In this document: in pieces, positions 45,301 through 53,206 of the stretch
How positions within the stretch are numbered: position 1 is the first letter of the stretch
How the letters are laid out: the number at the start of each line of letters is the position of its first letter
NCBI GenBank assembly: GCA_035635555.1
Contig: DASQAT010000048.1
Location: 115,051-179,050, forward strand
Direction: 5' to 3'
Length of the DNA stretch: 64,000 nt
Source of the DNA: Candidatus Dormiibacterota bacterium
GTDB lineage: Bacteria > Acidobacteriota > Polarisedimenticolia > Gp22-AA2
Translations under genes and position numbers: made by a program
The notes under the pieces: generated by a model
Told to the model about the DNA's origin: nothing
Databases searched by the model: none
Seen by the model: the letters and a program-made list of their open reading frames with translations, nothing else

Positions 45301-46957
45301 CAATGGCCCGACGGCGGCGTTCGACACTTCGATGTCCCTCGTCGATCTCAGCCTGCCCGCGCCGATCTGCATTCGACCGTATGGCTCCGGGGCCGGCGGT
45401 CTCGACATGCTCATCGACAGCTTCGACGAGACGACACTGACGATGAGAGAGCCGGCGGTCTCCATTCTGCGACTGACGCTCGACTCGGGTCTGCCGTCGC
45501 AGGTGGACATCGCGACGCTCCGGACCGGCAGACACTACCTCCTCACGATCATGCTGACCGACGGAATCACGCCTCCCATCGGCGTGGAGGGGACCTTCCA
45601 ATCGCTGGGTGAGTCGCGGATGGTGTTCGTTGGACCGAACAGTCCTCCGCGCGCAGTGATTACATCGGCGGCGACGGTCGAATGCTCGGGCCCGGCGGGC
45701 AGTGTGGTCACGCTCGACGCGTCGGCTTCGACCGACCCCGACTCGACACCCGGGACGAACGATGACATTGTGTCGTATGAGTGGTTCCGGGACCCTGGAC
45801 AACCCGACGAGCAGCCGTCGGGTTCAGGTGCCGTGCTCAACGTGAGCCTGACTCTCGGCGCGCACACGATCGAGCTGCGGGTGACAGACTCGAAGGGACT
45901 GACGGACACGACCCAGAAGGTCGTCACGGTTGTGGATTCATCCCCACCTCATTTGATCTGTCCGGTCGCGGCGAGCACTGAGTGCACGACTGCCGACGGG
46001 GCGCAGGTGCAGGTCCTGGCGACCGCGTCGGACGCCTGCAGCTCCACGGTCACCATCACGGGCAGCCGCTCCACGGGAGCGGACGCCTCGGGGATCTACC
46101 CGCTCGGGACGACACCCGTGACGTTCACCGCGAGGGACGCGACAGGCAACACGGCGACATGCACGACACATGTCACGGTGCGCGACACGACGCCGCCCCT
46201 GTTGACGCTGGCGGCCTACCCGTCCGTCCTCTGGCCGCCCAACCACCGCCTGGTGCCGGTGAGGGTCGGCTGGCAGGTGAGCGACCGGTGCGATCCGGCG
46301 GCGACGGCGCGTCTGGTCTCGGTCGTGAGCAGCGAGCCGGACGACGCGCCCGGGGACGGCGACGGCCGGACCACCGGCGACGTCATGGGCGCCGACGTCG
46401 GCACGTCGGACGGCGAAGTCCTGCTGCGAGCGGAGCGATCGGGCGACGGGCCGGGTCGGTCGTACGAGCTGACCTACGCGGCCAGGGATGCCTCGGGAAA
46501 CAGCGCCTCGGCCCTCGCCGTGGTGACTGTGCCGCACGACCTGGGAGAAGGGCCTGACCCGGTGAGCCTGCGGCTCGAACCGGGCGGGGCGGCGGGTCTG
46601 GCGCGCGTGTACTGGAGCGCCGTGAGCGGGGCGCAGGCCTACGACGTGATCGCAGGAGATGTCGCGAGCCTGAAGGTGGACGGGAACCGGATCACGCTGG
46701 GGGCTGTGCGTGTCCCGGCGCGGCTGATCACGTCGGCCTCCTTCACGGAGGGGGTCGGGTCGCCCGCCGCGAGCGCGATCCCGCCGGCGGGCCGGGCCTT
46801 CTTCTACCTGGTGGACTACCGGGTGGGTCGCGGCACGAGCGGGTTCGGCACGGAGGCGGTGCCGCTGCCGCTCGAGCCGGCATCGTGCGACGGCGGTTGT
46901 CCGGGGGAAGAAGACAATCTCATCTCCTCGGGCGGCGGGGCGCCGAAGCGACGCTGA
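39329..46957 (+). CDS. giant secreted FG-GAP/TSP3/PKD/HYR surface protein
   Basis: A 2542-residue exported protein. A signal peptide (about 1-35, LAVLALVLSLALATGPSSA) leads into an array of FG-GAP/VCBS beta-propeller repeats (D-x-N-x-D-G-x-x-D calcium loops alternating with GRGDGTF). This covers about 45-745. A thrombospondin type 3 array follows at about 751-1034 (DxDxDGxGDxCDNC). A second FG-GAP array lies at about 1040-1760 and a second TSP3 array at about 1765-1889. Then come a beta-rich region, a PKD domain (about 2109-2200), an HYR domain (about 2203-2288, CPVAASTECTTADGA) and a C-terminal fibronectin-like segment. No LPXTG, PEP-CTERM or type IX sorting signal is seen at the end. It is probably a calcium-stabilised adhesin or matrix protein. 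Confidence 0.9.
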   Translation: MNQPSRPVGSSRSLSPSAGLAVLALVLSLALATGPSSASNPSPLLFPNPVLSGVSHPAAMLAADFNLDGVPDLAVLSQGPLFSSGEVEIFIANGDETFAPLPGLALATTSSVMASADFNGDGKPDLAVADQVSNVPVVSIYLGRGDGSFMSPVQTTVDRSPNIIVTGDINSDTHPDLILLQLCADSACSNGSVSVFPGRGDGTFAPPSLLPVGPRPVAVVVGDLDSDGKADIVAVVDGGLSVFIGDGTGGFHSSTMALFLARVTCAAGADFNADGHLDIAMATSQGQIQLLAGRGDGTFDLPSPAYSAGFPAVCLAADMDSDGTQDFLTGDQSNNTVSVFPGQSGGGLRYSYPDILTGSVPSSLAVADWNRDGRPDLAVANLASSNVFILTGKGDGTVEQIRPVSFGGTPVSIASTDLDGDGRTDLAATAGALFYPLLSNGDGTFRGSGGFSLNTSVDAIGIADFNRDGHKDVVFMSRHRRFIFVEAGRGDEFFAPLPGSGATVPETAIAMAVGDLNDDGAPDVVTANGGTPLTAPPTLRNTISVLLGRGDGTFMPQVRYTSGTALVSVAVGDLDGDRRVDVVAADSTGNQAVIFPGQGDGTLGSPSLIPLGGSPAFVALNDLNSDGRLDLAVLLPDLYGIVTEVDVMLGRGDGTFEPPAEYSLPGSSRGLAVADVNGDGVLDLAIADSVAGDVPVLLGRGDGTFTPGGRYAAAAGASGILAADFDDDTRVDLVIAHWKGVSVLFNHGSYPDSDHDGVEDRVDTCTDVDGDGYGERGFPASTCPRDNCPYLANPSQSDRDADGVGDACDNCISANNPSQSDRDRDGLGDACDLCTDPDGDGFGEPGYPANTCPTDNCPFLPNASQADADGDGIGDACDNCAAYNPSQQDFDHDGVADACDPCTDTDRDGFGNPGFPANTCPVDNCPAYPDSSQTDTDGDGVGNVCDNCPSVSNPSQQNSDLDGAGNACDICPFDPLDDTDRDGVCGDLDVCPDVPDAEQRDRDGDGRGNLCDNCPDVPNPTQSDGNADGLGDACEPAFAGALFPAPVFELGGFIPSYLQLVDVLGDGHLDAIVANLDVSGPFGFSVSIMQGDGDGTFQLKEQILRGTSTAVGDFNDDGRNDLVVGSGPREIRLYPRTPSGSLGDFIAIPLPIFPPYAVAAGDFNKDGKEDIAVSGLFTDAGALAEIMILLGRGDGTFDPSVLFNAQGQIGSLRVVDLNRDGAADLVTLPDLRANAFPREVLAFPGKGDGTLGHSYSLGAMPSSLAFADVNGDGAPDRVSSNGEVRVALNHGDGTFAPDSIVLQGGNGPVATGDLDGDGRIDIVVSRFFANELVILRGLGDGTFEVARHFPSGLRPAELAVGDVNGDGRQDVTALSGGPQFLQAGNLAVFLSQGNMTLAARHDEPAGSGPLAVAVADLNGDGARDLVVSNSGLGNELNDGSVSILIGRGDGSFDQLPGPKVGSNPLSAVVADLNGDGREDLVTANFFSSDLSVLLGRGDGTFLPETRVAAGQGPSIAAAADLNGDGRQDLAVLNGYGGFGSTDVSVLLGRGDGSFEPETRLQFADPDDGSAFIAAEDLNHDGKKDLVVANSGTSSISVLMSRGDGTFEAPVKYDAAGFPSSIATADFNGDGASDLAVSGGGIPFNLGTNDVTVLLGRGDGTFLPGSQLHVGRFAASISVGDFNSDGRPDLIVVDSEGKLQSVFGEVALFLGKGDGTFGPRLRFAADPMADFVATAEFNGDGSPDLAIANLGGPGTVSIVLSMRSLADRDGDGVPDAEDLCTDTDHDGYGNPGFPANTCAADNCVSVFNASQIDTDGDGAGDACDKCPRDPFNDRDGDGVCGDVDNCPGPNPDQIDSDGDGHGNACDNCPTAANADQTDSNHDGFGDACEPTLSLVGFRHSGETLEVEVTATNPLNIPLRGSLEILATGEDTLVLPDLLAGLDCSQGFLPSGVPDEGIGFTNGVAGAPFLFDLGGFLGCGDRHPDYLLAPGMCNGPTAAFDTSMSLVDLSLPAPICIRPYGSGAGGLDMLIDSFDETTLTMREPAVSILRLTLDSGLPSQVDIATLRTGRHYLLTIMLTDGITPPIGVEGTFQSLGESRMVFVGPNSPPRAVITSAATVECSGPAGSVVTLDASASTDPDSTPGTNDDIVSYEWFRDPGQPDEQPSGSGAVLNVSLTLGAHTIELRVTDSKGLTDTTQKVVTVVDSSPPHLICPVAASTECTTADGAQVQVLATASDACSSTVTITGSRSTGADASGIYPLGTTPVTFTARDATGNTATCTTHVTVRDTTPPLLTLAAYPSVLWPPNHRLVPVRVGWQVSDRCDPAATARLVSVVSSEPDDAPGDGDGRTTGDVMGADVGTSDGEVLLRAERSGDGPGRSYELTYAARDASGNSASALAVVTVPHDLGEGPDPVSLRLEPGGAAGLARVYWSAVSGAQAYDVIAGDVASLKVDGNRITLGAVRVPARLITSASFTEGVGSPAASAIPPAGRAFFYLVDYRVGRGTSGFGTEAVPLPLEPASCDGGCPGEEDNLISSGGGAPKRR

Positions 46958-46991
46958 GTTGTGGGCCTGATCGAAAATGTCAAAATAGCAA

Positions 46992-47020
46992 TTGCATGCG
47001 AGTGTGACTCGCGGTACATT
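46992..47020 (+). promoter_or_regulatory. weak promoter candidate in the 238-bp gap
   Basis: TTGCAT (46992-46997), 17 bp, TACATT (47015-47020). The remaining 175 bp up to the next ATG show no obvious RNA or gene. Confidence 0.3.
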
Positions 47021-47195
47021 CCCCGCAGCCCGACCGAGGAGAAGGGCCGGGGACTCAAGCCGCAGAGACCCCCCTCAGTTGAAGTGCCTCACAGTCCCGC
47101 AACATCTCGCCGCCGTGATCGCTGTACGCAGTCGTCGCAGAGTTCTCGGAACAGGAATCTGATCGCTGTCGCCGCAGACAAGGCAGGGCCGGGGT

Positions 47196-47510
47196 ATGGA
47201 TCTGCCCGATCTCATCCGTGAGGCGATTGTGGCGGGCCGGCTGCGCGAGCCGTTCAGCGCCCGCGAGGCGGCGAGGGCTCTCGAGAATCCCGATTGGCCG
47301 CTGTCGCGCGTGCACAGCTTCCTGGTCCGCTACTGCATGGGGAACCTGGCGGCGAGCCAGGTCCTGGTGGAGCGCGTGACGTACGGACGCTACCGGCTTC
47401 TGTACGACGGCCCGCGCGACACCGTTCCGCAGCCGACGAAATTCCGCAGACGTCCAGCCAGAAGCGACAGAAGGGAGGACCCTCACCCGCCGGGCGAACC
47501 CGAGTCCTGA
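47196..47510 (+). CDS. small hypothetical protein with a helical, HTH-like N-terminus
   Basis: A 104-residue protein I do not recognise. Residues 1-70 look folded: MDLPDLIREAIVAGRLREPF, SAREAARALENPDWPLSRV and HSFLVRYCMGNLA suggest three or four helices like a winged-helix or HTH domain, ending in a short strand (YGRYRLLYDG). Residues 75-104 are basic and Pro-rich (RRRPARSDRREDPHPPGEPES). It could bind nucleic acid. The ATG at 47196 is preceded by a weak GGGCCGGGG. The coding bias matches the neighbours. Confidence 0.55.
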   Translation: MDLPDLIREAIVAGRLREPFSAREAARALENPDWPLSRVHSFLVRYCMGNLAASQVLVERVTYGRYRLLYDGPRDTVPQPTKFRRRPARSDRREDPHPPGEPES

Positions 47511-47536
47511 CCCGCCTTCACGCCCAGGGACGGTCC

Positions 47537-47899
47537 ATGCGCCCCGTCTCCCAGGGTCTCCCAGCCTCCGGCGCCGGCGCGGAACGGCCGGCGCCGGAGG
47601 CCCGCGCGCGCCCGACCGCGGCCGTCCTTGCGCTGCCCGCGATCGATTCGGTATCGTGGCTCCCTGCGGGGGGCGGCATGACGACAGCGTCGTGGACGGG
47701 CCGGGTGATCGCGATCGGGGGCGTGCTGGCGTCGATCGGCCTGACGGGGGCCGAGAAGACCGTCATCACGCTTCCGTTCATGGGGGTCGCGTCCGGCACC
47801 ACGACGCTCGTCTTCGAGAATGCCCAGGCGGTGGATCCGACCGGCACACCGATCGCCGGCATCCAGGTCAGCGGCCCCGTGGACCTGACCTCTCCCTGA
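47537..47899 (+). pseudogene. remnant or short gene with the C-terminal half of a cohesin-like domain
   Basis: The frame gives 120 residues. The first 50 look non-coding (SQGLPASGAGAERPAPEARA). The rest, from about residue 56 (WTGRVIAIGGVLASIGLTG, then VITLPFMGVASGTTTLVFEN, AVDPTGTPI), reads like the last strands of the cohesin/dockerin-type cohesin domain of secreted proteins. The first half of the domain and a signal peptide are absent, so it is probably a decayed fragment. A cytoplasmic start within it is not convincing. Confidence 0.35.
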
Positions 47900-47932
47900 G
47901 ATCTCGCCGGTCGTTCCAGCCGCTCTGTCGAT

Positions 47933-47938
47933 TATGAT
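47933..47938 (+). promoter_or_regulatory. -10 box (TATGAT) before etfB
   Basis: TATGAT ends nine bases before the ATG at 47948; there is no ribosome site in the gap, so a leaderless or near-leaderless transcript is plausible. Confidence 0.4.
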
Positions 47939-47947
47939 AGGCGGCGC

Positions 47948-48742
<795 letters not shown>

Positions 48743-48743
48743 G

Positions 48744-49739
48744 ATGGCCTGCAGGATCCTGATCCTGGCCGAGCATGAGAGCGGGGCGATCCGCGAGACG
48801 ACCTTCGAGCTCCTCGGGATGGCGCACCGCCTCGCGGGGGAGGCGGGCTGGCAGCCGGCGGAGATCAAGGCGGTCCTGATCGGCATGGGCCGGGGCGCTC
48901 CGGCCGAGGGGCTGGCCGCGCGCGGCGCCGCCGAGGTGATCTGCGTCGAGGGGGAGGCCGTGGCGGACTACACCTGCGACGGCCACACGCGCGTCCTCGA
49001 ATCTCTGATCAAGGCCGAGACGCCCGAGATCGTCCTGGTCGGCCACACGCCGAACGGCTGGGACCTGGCGCCCTTGGTCGCCGCCGGGCTCGGCGTCCCG
49101 ATCGCCACCGAATGCTCCCAGATCCTCTTCGAGGGGGGGCGGCCCCTGTTCACGCGCAAGGCGTTCAACGGCAAGTTCATCCAGGTGGTCGACATGGGAG
49201 ACGCGCGGCCGAAGATGGCGACCCTCCAGAAAGGGGCATCGCCCGCCTACTCCGGCACGACGCGGGGGACGGTGCGCGTCGTGCCGGCCGGCGTCGCGCC
49301 CGGCGACCTGCGCGCCCGGTTCGTCGGCATCAAGAAAGGGGAGGGCGGCGCCGTCGACCTGACCCAGGCTCCGATCATCGTCTCGGGCGGACGCGGCGTC
49401 GGCGCCCCCGAGAAGTTCTCCGTGATCAAGGACCTCGCCGCGGCGCTCGGGGGGCAGGTCGGCGCCTCGCGACCGGTCACGGACATGGGCTGGCTTCCGC
49501 ACGAGCACCAGGTGGGCAGCTCGGGCGTCACCGTCAATCCGAAGCTGTACATCGCCTGCGGCATCTCCGGCGCCATCCAGCACATCGTCGGCATGAAGGG
49601 CTCGGGGTACATCGTCGCCATCAACAAGGACCCCGACGCGCCGATCTTCGGCGTCGCCGACGTGGGTGTCGTCGGCGATCTCTTCGAGATCGTTCCCGCC
49701 CTCACGAGGGCCGTCAAGGAAGCGAAGGGACAGCCCTGA
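48744..49739 (+). CDS. etfA: electron transfer flavoprotein alpha subunit
   Basis: A 331-residue EtfA. The C-terminal FAD domain is intact: SGGRGVGAPEKFSVIKDLA, VTDMGWLPHEHQVGSSGVTV and LYIACGISGAIQHIVGMKGS (about 270-289), followed by INKDPDAPIFGVADVGVVGD. The N-terminal domain (residues 1-190) folds with EtfB. No ETF-quinone oxidoreductase or acyl-CoA dehydrogenase gene is next to it, so its electron donor is encoded elsewhere. Confidence 0.95.
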   Translation: MACRILILAEHESGAIRETTFELLGMAHRLAGEAGWQPAEIKAVLIGMGRGAPAEGLAARGAAEVICVEGEAVADYTCDGHTRVLESLIKAETPEIVLVGHTPNGWDLAPLVAAGLGVPIATECSQILFEGGRPLFTRKAFNGKFIQVVDMGDARPKMATLQKGASPAYSGTTRGTVRVVPAGVAPGDLRARFVGIKKGEGGAVDLTQAPIIVSGGRGVGAPEKFSVIKDLAAALGGQVGASRPVTDMGWLPHEHQVGSSGVTVNPKLYIACGISGAIQHIVGMKGSGYIVAINKDPDAPIFGVADVGVVGDLFEIVPALTRAVKEAKGQP

Positions 49740-49775
49740 CGTCCCGATACGAGGGCCGCGGATATCGCGCGCGAA

Positions 49776-49804
49776 TTGTCAGGAGAAGGGCCGACGTGTA
49801 TTCT
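49776..49804 (+). promoter_or_regulatory. putative promoter of the patatin/adenylating-enzyme pair
   Basis: TTGTCA (49776-49781), a 17-bp spacer and TATTCT (49799-49804) in the 144-bp gap after etfA. The -35 matches that of the bufA promoter. Confidence 0.45.
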
Positions 49805-49883
49805 TATGGCCCTGCAGAGCACGATCACCCAGAGGTCATCGACTGATGGATGTCTTCGACGATCACATGAGCCCAGTCGCCGC

Positions 49884-50804
49884 ATGACGAAAAGCGGCCG
49901 CCCGGCGACCGCCGGGCAGCGCATCGCAATCGTCCTGGGGTCGGGTGGGTTCCGGGGCCCGGCCCACGTCGGCGTGCTGGCCCGCCTCGTCGAGCTGCGC
50001 GTTCCGCTGTACGCCATGGTCGGCTGCAGCGTCGGCAGCCTGATCACCGCCTACTACGCCGCCGCGGGCCGGACGGTGGACGAGCTCCTGCAATTCGCCC
50101 TGGAGACGAACGCCAAGCGGGTCCTGGCCCACGCGCTGTCGATGCGCTCGCCGGGCCTCGGGCGGCGCCTGGTGCGGCGCTGGGCCGACCCGGTGCACGA
50201 CCTGCTCGCGGTGCTCGACCGGCACGACTTCCGCCGGCTGCATCACGGTGTGCGGATGATCGGCTTCCTGATGCACGATCGGCGGCGGGGCGAGCGGATC
50301 TTCGCCGTGACCGGATGCGAGCGCGGCTTCCATCTCTCCGAGGCCGTGCGCGCCAGCAGCCGCCTCCCGATCCTGTTCCCTCCGCTCCACAAGGAGGTCG
50401 ACGGTCTGGAGCGCGTCCTGGTGGACGGGGCGTTCGCGGCGCCGTCCCCCGTGGTCCACGCCGTGGCGGCCCCCGTGTCCGCAACGCACGTGATCGCCGT
50501 CGACTTGAGCGGCTCGCGGCGCCGCGCTCGTCTGAGCGAGCTCGACCGCTGGCAGACGCTTCTGGGCGATCGCCTCATGGTGCTCCGGCCGCGGCCGAAG
50601 TTCACGCGCACGGGATGGGGGACGATCCTCGGCGCCCGGACCTGGTATGAGGCGGGCCGGAACATCATCGGTGAGGCCGAAGCGGAGCGGCTGCGCCGCT
50701 GGCAGCGCGGAGATCCGCAGCCCGACGCCCCGGCGGCGGGAGAACCGGGCAGGCCGGACGCCGAGGCGCACGCGCGCGCCCCGCTGCGGTCCGAGCGCTC
50801 TTGA
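49884..50804 (+). CDS. patatin-like phospholipase
   Basis: A 306-residue cytoplasmic patatin-family acyl hydrolase. The oxyanion segment G-S-G-G-F-R-G (19-25), nucleophile G-C-S49-V-G and the dyad acid D181 in VLVDGAF are all present, and RASSRLPILFPP precedes the latter. It should cleave fatty acyl esters of lipids. The C-terminal 40 residues are charged and Pro-rich. The start is the ATG at 49884, two codons before the folded part; a longer frame has an unstructured Arg/Ser-rich lead. The adenylating-enzyme gene follows after 7 bp. Confidence 0.87.
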   Translation: MTKSGRPATAGQRIAIVLGSGGFRGPAHVGVLARLVELRVPLYAMVGCSVGSLITAYYAAAGRTVDELLQFALETNAKRVLAHALSMRSPGLGRRLVRRWADPVHDLLAVLDRHDFRRLHHGVRMIGFLMHDRRRGERIFAVTGCERGFHLSEAVRASSRLPILFPPLHKEVDGLERVLVDGAFAAPSPVVHAVAAPVSATHVIAVDLSGSRRRARLSELDRWQTLLGDRLMVLRPRPKFTRTGWGTILGARTWYEAGRNIIGEAEAERLRRWQRGDPQPDAPAAGEPGRPDAEAHARAPLRSERS

Positions 50805-50811
50805 GAGGCGC

Positions 50812-52176
50812 ATGCGCAACGCTCTGAGCAACTGGCTCGATCGCGTCGTCCTGGGGGATTCGCCGACCCGGCGGCTCTGGTTCGCGCGCCGCATGCCGGA
50901 CGGATACATCCGCAACACCCAGAAGCTGGACTTCAAGACCACCGTCCGCTGGGTCGCGGCTCGATCGGCCTTCTACCGCAGGAAGTTCCAGGAGCACCAC
51001 ATCGATCCGGCGATGGTGAGATGCCCCGCCGACCTGGGGGACATCTTCACGACCTCGACGGACCTGCTGACCCACCCGGTCGAGGAGTTCCTGTGCGACC
51101 GCCCGCAGCTGGGCTTCGAGACGACCGGCACGCTCTCGCCGAAGAGCAAGAAGCTGTTCTTCTCGCTCGAGGAGATGCGGGACCTGGGTCGTGACGGCGC
51201 GGCCGGGCTGTACGCCCTCGGCGTGCGCAAGGAGGACCGCATGGTGTCGGCCCTCGATCTGTCGTTCTGGAACGCCGGGCCGACCCTGAGGGCGGCGGCG
51301 CAGACCCTGGGGTGCCTGCTGATCGAGGCGAGCAAGATCCCGCCCGCGGAGTTCTACGATCGGGCGCTCGACTATCGTTTCAACGTCATGGTGGTCGAGC
51401 CGTCCTGGATCGTGAGCCTGACGGAGATCGCCGAGAAGCGCGGGACCTGGCCGGTCAAGCTCATGCTGGTCGGCGGGGAGAACATGTCCGAGAAATCGCG
51501 CCGTCACGTCGAGGAGGCCTGGAGGACGACGCTCTACCTGACCTACGGCCAGACCGAGTCGTTCGGCAGCGCCGGGACGGAGTGCGCGCGCCGGAACGGC
51601 TATCATCTGCAGGAGTTGAAGTTCTGGTTCGAGATTCCCGAGCCGGACGACCAGGGTCACGGCGAGCTCGTCTTCACGACCCTGTCGCGCAAGGTGATGC
51701 CGCTTCTGCGCTACCGGACGTCGGACGTGGCGCGGTTCATGGAGGGCGTCTGCGACTGTGACTTGAAAATGCTGCGGCGCATCTCCAAGATCGTCGGCCG
51801 CTGCGACGAGATGGTGAACTGCGGTCTCGGCAACATCAGCCCCTGGATGTTCGAGAAGGTGCTCGAAGGGGTGACCGGCATCGCGCACGACTGGCAGGTG
51901 CTGGTGACGCGTCCGGGGCTGCGCGACGCCGTCGAGATCCGGGTGGAGCTCCAGGACGGGGCGTCGCAGACGTCGGTCGAGCGGGCGATCCGGAGATCGC
52001 TCGAGGAGCAGTTCCCGGACATGGCCCGCAACGTCTCCATGGGTCTGTGCGAGATGAGCGTCGGCGGGAACGCGCGCGGCACCCTGCGCACGGGGCGCAA
52101 GCTGCGATCGATCGTGGATCTCCGCAAGACACTGTTCCGGGCCGAGACCGCCGTGACCTCGAGCGTGCTGGCCTAG
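50812..52176 (+). CDS. PaaK-like adenylate-forming (acyl/aryl-CoA ligase-type) enzyme
   Basis: A 454-residue adenylating enzyme related to phenylacetate-CoA ligase. YRRKFQEHHIDPAMVRCPADL near the start, GFETTGTLSPKSKKLFFS (the P-loop-like STGTxG region), LTYGQTESFGSAGTEC (about 238-253) and LLRYRTSDVARFM are recognisable. The C-terminal GRCDEMVNCGLGNISPWMFE matches the PaaK hinge (GRxDDM). In this family the product is an acyl-AMP and usually an acyl-CoA; the acid is unknown. It is paired with the patatin gene, which could release the fatty acid it activates. Confidence 0.8.
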   Translation: MRNALSNWLDRVVLGDSPTRRLWFARRMPDGYIRNTQKLDFKTTVRWVAARSAFYRRKFQEHHIDPAMVRCPADLGDIFTTSTDLLTHPVEEFLCDRPQLGFETTGTLSPKSKKLFFSLEEMRDLGRDGAAGLYALGVRKEDRMVSALDLSFWNAGPTLRAAAQTLGCLLIEASKIPPAEFYDRALDYRFNVMVVEPSWIVSLTEIAEKRGTWPVKLMLVGGENMSEKSRRHVEEAWRTTLYLTYGQTESFGSAGTECARRNGYHLQELKFWFEIPEPDDQGHGELVFTTLSRKVMPLLRYRTSDVARFMEGVCDCDLKMLRRISKIVGRCDEMVNCGLGNISPWMFEKVLEGVTGIAHDWQVLVTRPGLRDAVEIRVELQDGASQTSVERAIRRSLEEQFPDMARNVSMGLCEMSVGGNARGTLRTGRKLRSIVDLRKTLFRAETAVTSSVLA

Positions 52177-52201
52177 GAGTGAATCCATGACGACAGGAAA
52201 C

Positions 52202-53191
52202 TCAGTCGGAGGGCGGGGGGCCGGGCCGCACCGCGCGCCCCTCGAGGGCGGCGAGGGAGCAGGCGTCCGCGATCTCGAGCGACCGCAGGGCGCGGCGCGG
52301 GGAGAAGCAGGTCTTCCGGCCCGCGAGGAACGCCTCGACGATCTCGCGATCCTGCGCGACGTAACCCCAGCGCTCCTCGCGGGAGAGATCGGCGAAGTCG
52401 TCGATGCCGACAGGTGCACCGCCGCCCGGCGAGTGCAGGACCCGGTCGAGCTCCTCCACGACGATCGTGGCGTGGTCGCCCACGAGCTCGGTGCGCTCCG
52501 CGGGGCGGACCCACGACGCGTGACCCGTGGCGGTCAGGGCGCCGATGGCGCCCCCTTCGAAGGCGATCGAGATGACGAAGTCGTTGAGGTCCGGGTAGAG
52601 CGGGCCCCGAGCCAGGCAGGACACCTCGGAGATCGGCGCGATCAGCCACTCCATGAGATCGAAGAAGTGGACCAGGTTCTCGTAGAGAAACCCGCCCGAC
52701 ATGGAACGGTCGGAGACCCACGGCGGGGTGCGGTAGTCCCCCTCGTGCATCTTGAAGCTGGCCAGGAGCGGCCGGAACCCCTCGCGCAGCAGCCCCCGGA
52801 CGCGTCCGTAGACCGGGGCGTGCCGGCGGTTGTGGGCCACGGTGAAGAAGGCGCCGGGACGCTCCGCCGCCTCGCAGAGCCGCCGCGCGTCCTCGATGTG
52901 GATGGCCATCGGCTTCTCGCTCACGACGCCGACGCCCCGCTCGAGCGCCGCCATGGAGGCCTCGAAGTGGAAGCGGTTCGGCGTGGTGACGACGAGAAGA
53001 TCGAGACCGGCGCGGAACAGAGCCTCGAGATCGGTGTGATGAGGAACGCGGAGATCGCCGGCGAGGTGCCCGGCCCGGTCGGCGTCGGGGTCGGCGACGC
53101 CGACGATGCGCACACGGTCGTCGCGCCGCAGAACCTCGGCGTGCGTCCGGCCCATGTGACCCGCTCCCAGGATCCCGATTCGCAGCGGCAT
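52202..53191 (-). CDS. Gfo/Idh/MocA-family oxidoreductase
   Basis: A 329-residue NAD(P)-dependent sugar or cyclitol dehydrogenase. The Rossmann motif is GILGAGHMGRTHAEVL (6-21), VSEKPMA carries the E-K-P motif at 92-94, and VYGRVRGLLREGF and LYENLVHFFDLMEWLI form the substrate side with a His. It oxidises a hydroxyl of a sugar, sugar acid or inositol. It is transcribed with the DegT aminotransferase 15 bp upstream, typical of keto-sugar amination pairs. Confidence 0.87.
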   Translation of the reverse strand: MPLRIGILGAGHMGRTHAEVLRRDDRVRIVGVADPDADRAGHLAGDLRVPHHTDLEALFRAGLDLLVVTTPNRFHFEASMAALERGVGVVSEKPMAIHIEDARRLCEAAERPGAFFTVAHNRRHAPVYGRVRGLLREGFRPLLASFKMHEGDYRTPPWVSDRSMSGGFLYENLVHFFDLMEWLIAPISEVSCLARGPLYPDLNDFVISIAFEGGAIGALTATGHASWVRPAERTELVGDHATIVVEELDRVLHSPGGGAPVGIDDFADLSREERWGYVAQDREIVEAFLAGRKTCFSPRRALRSLEIADACSLAALEGRAVRPGPPPSD

Positions 53192-53206
53192 GCTTCCGGA
53201 ATGTCC

